Below are positions 59,286-64,000 of a stretch of DNA of 64,000 nt, in pieces. The notes beneath the pieces are model-generated. The model worked only from the letters and a program-made list of their open reading frames with translations, had not been told where the DNA came from and ran no database searches. The stretch comes from JAWMQL01 sp033283165 (GTDB taxonomy: Bacteria > Pseudomonadota > Gammaproteobacteria > Pseudomonadales > Halieaceae), in assembly GCA_033283165.1 (NCBI GenBank), contig JAWMQL010000003.1, positions 62,001 to 126,000 on the forward strand. The letters are read 5' to 3'. How positions within the stretch are numbered: the stretch's first letter is position 1; each line of letters begins with the position of its first letter. The position numbers and the translations under genes are program-made.

Positions 59286-61378
59286 GCTTTGCGCTCCTCG
59301 TTCACGGTGTCCAGCAGTTCGCACACTGCCGGGTTGGCGAACAGGTCTGTGGTGGCGCTCTGCTGCTTGCGACGCCAGTTGGGATATTCACGATAGGTTC
59401 CCGGTATATTGACCGGTTCCCGCATCAGCTGCAGGTCCTCCAGCTGCAGCAGCAACAACCTGGAGGCGCCGCGCGCACAGGCCCGGTGAATGGCACGGCA
59501 CAAGGTCATATCGAACGCACCGTCCACTCCGCCATCCGCACGTTCCGGCGGCAGCAGGGCGGCGGCGTCGAGCCATTCCAACAGCCGCTGGCGCTGCAGC
59601 CGGCGTTCGTCGAGTTGCCGTGTTAATTCTTCATCGCCGTCAAGCAGACCCAGCTGCTGGCGTCTTCGCAGATCATCGCCGCTCCACCAGTCCGCCAGTG
59701 TCGCCACATCGTGGTTGGTCACCATCAACAGGGCATCCGGCTGCTGCTCGGAGGGCGCCCTGTAGCGGCCATCGTGGTGCTGGTCGAAGTATAGCAGCCG
59801 GTTGCCGTAGATATGTCCCTGGTGCATCAGCGCGCGGAATTCCACCGGCACTACACCCAGGTCTTCACCCACCACCAGGCAGGCGTTGCGCCGGCTCTCC
59901 AGCCGCAACAGGGCCAGCAACTCGTCCCGGGGATAATACACATACAGCCCGCTGCCGGCCTGCCCCGGTCCCGGCGACGGCAGGCACCACCACAGGCGCA
60001 TCAATGCCATCGCATGATCGATGCGCAGGGCACCGGCGCTGGCCATATTATTGCGCAACAGGCTGATGAAATGCCGGAACCGCTGGCGCCGCAGCACCAT
60101 CGGGTTGAGGGCCGGCAGGCCCCAGTCCTGGCCGGCGTCGGCAAAGGGGTCGGGCGGGGCGCCGATGGTGACCTGCTGCAGGTAGAGCTCCGGCGCCTGC
60201 TGCACCTCACAGCCGGACACGACCGAGCCCACTGCCAGGTCACGCATCAGGCCGATACGCATACCCTGTGACAGGGCACGCGACTGGCAGGCCGCCAGCT
60301 GTCCCGCCGCCAGCCACTGCAGGTAGCCGAAGAACAGCGGGGTATTGCGGCAATCGTGGGCGTGCTGGTTGTGCATCACCTCATAGGCGCAGAAGGCCTG
60401 CAGGTCCTCCCCCCCGGCGGTCAGGAAGGACCTGAACTCCAGCCCGCGGGAGCTGTCCGGTTCCAGGTGGTGCTCGGCAAAGTACTGGTATAAACGCTCC
60501 AGTACCGGGTACTTGAGGGCGTACACCGACTCGTAATCGACCAATGGTGATTCGCGCAGGGCGGCACAGCGGGCCACGACCTCCGGCGTCAGGGGGTCGA
60601 CGCCGGCCGCGCGCAGTGCGGCCAGTTCGGGCACCTGCTCCGGGTCGATATACAAGGGGTTGAGGTAACGCCGGTCAGAGGGACTGTAGGGGCTGCCGGA
60701 ATCGTCGCCGTTGCCGAGGGCGGCATGCAGGGGGTTGAGTCCCACCAGGTCGGCACCCCGGGCCGCAGCCAATGCCACCAGTTGCTGCAGGTCGCTGAAG
60801 TCGCCCACGCCCCAGTTGCGATCAGAACGCAGGGTATACAGCTGGCAGCTGACTCCCCAGTAGCGCTGGTCCTCCGCCCCGGACAGGTCCTGGCAGCGGC
60901 CGGGGCAGACGATCAGTTCGGCGCACTCCTCGCCGGTGCCGGTTACCAGGCGCAGGCGGTGGTACCCCGGCGCCACCGGGCCCAGGTGCAGCGAATGGGC
61001 GCTGTAGCGCAGGCCATCCAGGTGGTACTCACCGCTTTCCGCCAGATCAGAGGGCCTGAAGGCACCCGCCAGTCGCTCCCCGCTCTCGGTATCGAGTTCC
61101 CATGACAGTCGCTCTTCGCGCCGCTCGGGATGACAGTGGATATCGACGACCGCGGCGGCCTCGTCCACGATGTACCAGTGGCGCAGCCAGTGCTCCCAGG
61201 GCGCGGCGTCCAGTTCATAGACCGCCCGGGACACCTGTTCAGCATCGTCCGGGTCGAATCCCATCTGCCGCAGGGCCTGTAACCGGGTTTCCAGGGGGAT
61301 CGACTGGCGCTGACCCCCATAATCGAGAAACTCGGACGATATCCCTGTGAGGTACAGCAGCTTTTCAAGCTCATTCAT
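59282..61378 (-). CDS. malQ: 4-alpha-glucanotransferase (GH77, MalQ type)
   Basis: A 698-residue amylomaltase transferring maltodextrin segments between chains. First gene of the glycogen operon. Catalytic Asp in ALRIDHAMALMRLWW, Glu in CLVVGEDLGVVP, third Asp in VTNHDVATLADWW; the N-terminal domain and length fit E. coli MalQ (694). ATG 61378 (MNELEKLLYLTGI) is the family-like start. The frame continues open for 65 further codons to 61573, inside the leader hairpin, which I treat as untranslated. The Shine-Dalgarno before 61378 is weak. Confidence 0.96.
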   Translation of the reverse strand: MNELEKLLYLTGISSEFLDYGGQRQSIPLETRLQALRQMGFDPDDAEQVSRAVYELDAAPWEHWLRHWYIVDEAAAVVDIHCHPERREERLSWELDTESGERLAGAFRPSDLAESGEYHLDGLRYSAHSLHLGPVAPGYHRLRLVTGTGEECAELIVCPGRCQDLSGAEDQRYWGVSCQLYTLRSDRNWGVGDFSDLQQLVALAAARGADLVGLNPLHAALGNGDDSGSPYSPSDRRYLNPLYIDPEQVPELAALRAAGVDPLTPEVVARCAALRESPLVDYESVYALKYPVLERLYQYFAEHHLEPDSSRGLEFRSFLTAGGEDLQAFCAYEVMHNQHAHDCRNTPLFFGYLQWLAAGQLAACQSRALSQGMRIGLMRDLAVGSVVSGCEVQQAPELYLQQVTIGAPPDPFADAGQDWGLPALNPMVLRRQRFRHFISLLRNNMASAGALRIDHAMALMRLWWCLPSPGPGQAGSGLYVYYPRDELLALLRLESRRNACLVVGEDLGVVPVEFRALMHQGHIYGNRLLYFDQHHDGRYRAPSEQQPDALLMVTNHDVATLADWWSGDDLRRRQQLGLLDGDEELTRQLDERRLQRQRLLEWLDAAALLPPERADGGVDGAFDMTLCRAIHRACARGASRLLLLQLEDLQLMREPVNIPGTYREYPNWRRKQQSATTDLFANPAVCELLDTVNEERKA

Positions 61379-61545
61379 CGTTGCAACCGCGACCGGTGTC
61401 ACGCCGATATCCAGGGTGAGGATCAGCCACCATTTCCCCTCAACGATGACCACACACCCGCAGTCTAATGGTAAAGGAGCCAGGTCACCAAGAGCGAAGT
61501 GACTGTCTGATCGGGCATGCATTGCGGACCTCGCACTGCCGAAGG

Positions 61546-61576
61546 AAAAAGGCATGCCACGCAACCGTGGCATGCC
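61546..61576 (-). terminator. Intrinsic terminator in the leader of the malQ-glg operon
   Basis: Minus strand: a perfect 11-bp stem (GGCATGCCACG / CGTGGCATGCC) with a 4-nt loop, followed directly by TTTTT (61550-61546). It starts about 44 nt after the predicted operon transcription start and about 170 nt before malQ. It also lies 125 nt after the stop of the nickel-permease-like gene, so it may terminate that transcript, attenuate the operon, or both. Confidence 0.8.
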
Positions 61577-61626
61577 CGAAGTGTCGACCTCTCCACCGCT
61601 GGAGCGCCACTGTGAGCATTGGCCCG

Positions 61627-61655
61627 ACTTTAATGCAATCGATTGCAGTCGTCAA
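61627..61655 (-). promoter_or_regulatory. Glycogen-operon promoter with LacI-family operator in the spacer
   Basis: Minus strand -35 TTGACG (61655-61650), 17-bp spacer, -10 TAAAGT (61632-61627), start near 61620. The spacer contains the perfect palindrome TGCAATCGATTGCA (61634-61647) with the central CG typical of LacI/GalR/MalR operators. A bound repressor would directly block polymerase. The rest of the 322-bp gap 61379-61700 holds the leader terminator and no other gene. Confidence 0.75.
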
Positions 61656-61700
61656 CTACTTTGCTGATGCTCGGGACACGTCCCCGTCACTTTCAGCAGG

Positions 61701-62339
61701 CTATAAACCCAGGAACAGGATAGAGGCCCCGCAGGTGCTGATGGTCGCACCCGCCAGGGCGTGTTCGTAGCGGGACATACCGGGAAAGCGGAGTTTCCGC
61801 AGGCCGTAATAGGCCAGCGCCACCGAGACGAGCATGGTGACCAGCGTGACTGCGCCGAATACCCCGGTCACCAGCAGCACACCGGCCAGGCTGGCCTTTG
61901 CCGCCGGGTACATCAGCAGGGGAATCAGGGGCTCGCAGGGGCCGAGGATGAAGATGAGGAAAATGATCCACTGGGGTCTGTTGCTGCTGTGCCGGTGCAC
62001 CTCACCGCGGCCGGCATAGCGGATACCCCAGGCCAGGTAGACCAGCCCGAAGCTGAACAGCAGCCAGGCCGCGAGGTCACCCCGCCACCCTTCGATCACA
62101 ATCAGGTGACTGGTTTCGGCCTGCAACCAGATGCCGAACAGGCCGAGCAGGACGGAGCCGAGCAGGTGTCCGCAACCGCAGGCCAGGGTGATGGAGAGGA
62201 CCTTGTGCCAGGACCAGTGGCGGGCCAGGGCCATGGAAACGAAGGGCAGGTAGTGATCCGGACCCATCATCGTATGCAGAAAGGCAATGCTGGCGGCGCT
62301 GGCCAGCAAGACCATCATTTCCGGACCCAGTGCCAACAT
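61701..62339 (-). CDS. Six-helix membrane protein of the NiCoT/UreH-like type, probable nickel permease
   Basis: A 212-residue inner-membrane protein with about six hydrophobic segments. Helix 1 holds FLHTMMGPDHYLPFVSMAL, resembling the His/Asp-rich metal signature (HxxxPDH) of NiCoT/RcnA/UreH_2-type transporters. GCGHLLGSVLLG and a second-half GPCEPLIPLLMYPA (found in TauE/CcdA-like relatives) follow, plus HRHSSNR in a loop. Next to a [NiFe] hydrogenase operon, nickel uptake for the active site is the natural role; sulfite/cation export by the same superfamily is the alternative. Confidence 0.75.
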   Translation of the reverse strand: MLALGPEMMVLLASAASIAFLHTMMGPDHYLPFVSMALARHWSWHKVLSITLACGCGHLLGSVLLGLFGIWLQAETSHLIVIEGWRGDLAAWLLFSFGLVYLAWGIRYAGRGEVHRHSSNRPQWIIFLIFILGPCEPLIPLLMYPAAKASLAGVLLVTGVFGAVTLVTMLVSVALAYYGLRKLRFPGMSRYEHALAGATISTCGASILFLGL

Positions 62340-62467
62340 AGATATCGACCTGTCACCTGAAGCTCGCCAGGGAGCGGATTACGTGCCGCGAACTCGCCGC
62401 AAACCGCATACTTCCGTTACCGACGGATACGCAAACTGTGAGGGTATCGAACCCCGGCTGGCGAATT

Positions 62468-62481
62468 TTGATTTGGATCAA
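62468..62481. promoter_or_regulatory. Perfect FNR/ANR box between the nickel-permease-like gene and the hydrogenase operon
   Basis: TTGAT-TTGG-ATCAA is an exact match to the FNR consensus. It is 176 bp before the hydrogenase start and 129 bp before the divergent permease start, so it could serve either. A TATAAA at 62522-62527 may be the hydrogenase -10 (box centre near -60). No sigma-54 -24/-12 pair was seen in this 317-bp gap, which holds no gene. Confidence 0.75.
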
Positions 62482-62656
62482 GACCGGCGCAATCTCCGCT
62501 ATCCGCTGCCCTTCACAGTGTTATAAATAACAAAGAAGACGGGTAAAAATCGCCAGGCGTGTTTGTCGCAAGGCGAACTAAAAAAAGCCAGGCTAATGGG
62601 CCCTGTTGTGATTGACTCCTGGACTGGCTGATGGGCTTGAGCACGGAGATGCCATC

Positions 62657-63757
62657 ATGACTTCCCCCCAGACTTTCTATGATGTCTTTCGCCAGCAGGG
62701 AATCAGCCGGCGGTCATTCAACAAGTTCTGTTCGCTGACTGCGGCCTCCCTGGGTCTCGGCCCGGGCTTCGCGCCAAAAATCGCCCATGCCATGGAGACC
62801 AAGCGCCGCACGCCGGTGATCTGGTTGAACGGCCTGGAGTGCACCTGCTGTTCGGAGAGCTTTATCCGGTCCAGCCACCCGCTGGTGTCCGACGTGGTGC
62901 TGTCCATGTTGTCGCTGGATTATTCCGAGGTGCTGATGGCCGCCGCCGGACACCAGGCCGAAGCGGCGCTGGAGGAAACCCTCCGCGACAATGCCGGCGA
63001 GTACATTCTCGCGGTCGAGGGCAATCCACCACTGAACGAAGACGGCATGTTCTGTATTGTCGGCGGACGCCCGTTTATCGAGCAGCTGCAGGAAATGGCG
63101 TCCGGCGCCAAGGCGGTGGTGGCCTGGGGGTCCTGCGCTTCCAACGGCTGCGTCCAGGCCGCCAAGCCCAACCCGACCCAGGCGACCCCCATCCACAAGG
63201 TGATTCACGACAAGCCCATCATCAAGATTCCTGGCTGCCCGCCCATCGCGGAAGTCATGACCGGGGTACTGACCTACATGCTGACCTTCGACCAGGTGCC
63301 GCCGCTGGATCGCCTGGGCCGCCCGAAAATGTTCTATGGCCAGCGTATTCACGACAAGTGTTATCGCCGGCCTCACTTCGACGCGGGCCAGTTCGTTGAG
63401 ACCTGGGACGACGAGAATGCACGCAAGGGCTACTGCCTGTACAAGATGGGCTGCCGCGGACCGACCACCTACAACGCCTGCTCAACCGTGGGCTGGAACG
63501 ACGGCGTGTCCTTCCCCATCCAGTCCGGTCATGGCTGCATCGGCTGCTCCGAGGAAAATTTCTGGGACAACGGCCCGTTCTACAGCCGCCTGGCACAGGT
63601 GAACACGCCACTGGGCGTGGAAGCCGACGTCGACACACTGGGCCTCACCGCCACGGCGGTGGTCGGCGCATCCATTGCGGCGCATGCGGCGGCCTCGGCC
63701 CTGCGGCGCGCCCGTTCCAAGAGCCCGGACAGGGACCAGCCAGGACAGGGAGACTAG
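62657..63757 (+). CDS. hoxK: O2-tolerant [NiFe] hydrogenase small subunit (group 1, HoxK/HyaA)
   Basis: A 366-residue electron-transfer subunit of membrane-bound uptake hydrogenase. ATG 62657 lies 8 nt after GGAG. A Tat signal (SRRSFNKFCSLTAASLG) ends at AHA, giving mature Met at 46. In mature numbering the proximal cluster has Cys17, Cys19 and Cys20 (ECTCC), Cys115 and Cys120 (WGSCASNGC). The two extra cysteines, 19 and 120, are those of the [4Fe-3S] cluster of O2-tolerant enzymes. Medial/distal-cluster cysteines (RIHDKCYRR, GYCLYKMGCRG, GCIGCSE) and a C-terminal anchor helix (VVGASIAAHAAASAL) are present. It feeds H2 electrons to the quinone pool. The large subunit follows after 3 bp. Confidence 0.97.
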   Translation: MTSPQTFYDVFRQQGISRRSFNKFCSLTAASLGLGPGFAPKIAHAMETKRRTPVIWLNGLECTCCSESFIRSSHPLVSDVVLSMLSLDYSEVLMAAAGHQAEAALEETLRDNAGEYILAVEGNPPLNEDGMFCIVGGRPFIEQLQEMASGAKAVVAWGSCASNGCVQAAKPNPTQATPIHKVIHDKPIIKIPGCPPIAEVMTGVLTYMLTFDQVPPLDRLGRPKMFYGQRIHDKCYRRPHFDAGQFVETWDDENARKGYCLYKMGCRGPTTYNACSTVGWNDGVSFPIQSGHGCIGCSEENFWDNGPFYSRLAQVNTPLGVEADVDTLGLTATAVVGASIAAHAAASALRRARSKSPDRDQPGQGD

Positions 63758-63760
63758 GCC

Positions 63761-64000
63761 ATGACCATACAAACCCCCAACGGTTTCACCCTGGACGATT
63801 CCGGCCAACGTATCGTGGTCGATCCGATTACACGGATCGAGGGCCACCTGCGGATCGAGGTCAACGTCGACGAGAGCAATGTCATCCGCAACGCGGTCTC
63901 CACCGGCACCATGTGGCGCGGACTGGAGGTCATCCTGAAAGGGCGCGACCCGCGCGATGCCTGGGCGTTCACCCAGCGTATCTGTGGTGTCTGCACCGGC
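63761..64000 (+). CDS. hoxG: [NiFe] hydrogenase large subunit, N-terminal 80 residues (continues past the window)
   Basis: Open from ATG 63761 to the window end, 3 bp after the small-subunit stop. It contains RIVVDPITRIEGHLRIEV and STGTMWRGLE, diagnostic of the catalytic subunit. The window closes on the L1 motif RICGVCTG, whose two cysteines ligate nickel. The C-terminal L2 motif and the accessory genes expected downstream are outside the window. Confidence 0.97.
   Translation, partial: MTIQTPNGFTLDDSGQRIVVDPITRIEGHLRIEVNVDESNVIRNAVSTGTMWRGLEVILKGRDPRDAWAFTQRICGVCTG

Noticed and set aside
62340..62656. Sigma-54 promoter for the hydrogenase operon, as in Ralstonia
   Set aside because: No GG-N10-GC pair with acceptable flanks was found; the FNR box is the only strong signal.
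1..64000. tRNA, rRNA, CRISPR array, prophage or complete insertion sequence
   Set aside because: No cloverleaf-like or regularly spaced repeat region, and no integrase or transposase gene, was seen in either strand. The only mobile-type sequence is the REP-like repeat at 35.8 kb.

Overview
The window looks like chromosome of a GC-rich (about 60-65%), aerobic or microaerobic, probably marine gammaproteobacterium. A Halieaceae / OM60-NOR5-like lineage is my best guess, inferred from gene content (several WS/DGAT wax-ester synthases, a glg-type glycogen operon, an O2-tolerant membrane-bound hydrogenase, many lipid/steroid-type oxidoreductases). The lineage is not proven by anything in the sequence. 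Coding density is very high: only two gaps exceed 300 bp. I saw no rRNA, tRNA, CRISPR array, prophage or complete insertion sequence.

Layout. 1-2.2 kb: an M28 peptidase cut by the window edge, and a beta-lactamase-fold serine hydrolase. 2.2-11.1 kb: a storage-lipid island with three WS/DGAT acyltransferases, an acyl-CoA synthetase and an unusual fusion of a 6-phosphogluconolactonase-like domain to an alpha/beta hydrolase. One WS/DGAT gene has an FNR/ANR-type box at the class II activator position. Four proteins between 2 and 12 kb carry short in-frame tandem repeats near a terminus, three of them with 15-bp units. 11.1-15.6 kb: periplasmic glutathione peroxidase, SOUL protein, TesA-like esterase, D-aminoacylase-type amidohydrolase and an Lrp regulator. 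15.7-19.1 kb: a tyrosine-catabolism operon (hpd, a VOC metalloenzyme, fah, maiA) with no hmgA; the VOC protein sits where homogentisate dioxygenase would be expected. 19.1-22.3 kb: a beta-barrel protein and a divergent pair of an atypical sigma-70 factor and a MerR-type regulator. 22.3-28.5 kb: P450, M64 metallopeptidase, an SDR-enoyl-CoA hydratase-SDR operon and a tandem universal stress protein.

28.5-33.8 kb: L-serine dehydratase, then an overlapping operon of a small membrane protein, an SbtA-type bicarbonate transporter, purE and purK, facing a LysR regulator. PurK consumes bicarbonate, so transport and use may be coupled. 33.8-47.9 kb: assorted redox and lipid genes (DUF2855, YghU-type GST, PhyH dioxygenase, a Tat-signal SDR, LLM and Ddn-type F420-family proteins, a two-component flavin monooxygenase, cytochrome c, Nei glycosylase, a saccharopine-dehydrogenase-like reductase, a two-RCK membrane protein, an esterase). 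A 27-bp inverted repeat between yghU and phyH extends into the phyH stop codon.

47.9-61.7 kb: a seven-gene glycogen operon (malQ-glgB-glgX-glgP-glgC-pgm-glgA) on the minus strand. Its promoter has a perfect LacI-family palindrome in the -35/-10 spacer, followed by an intrinsic terminator in the leader. 61.7-64 kb: a nickel-permease-like membrane protein and, divergently, the small and (partial) large subunits of a group 1 O2-tolerant [NiFe] hydrogenase, with a perfect FNR box between them. Overall the window combines carbon storage (wax/TAG and glycogen), H2 oxidation and oxygen-responsive control.
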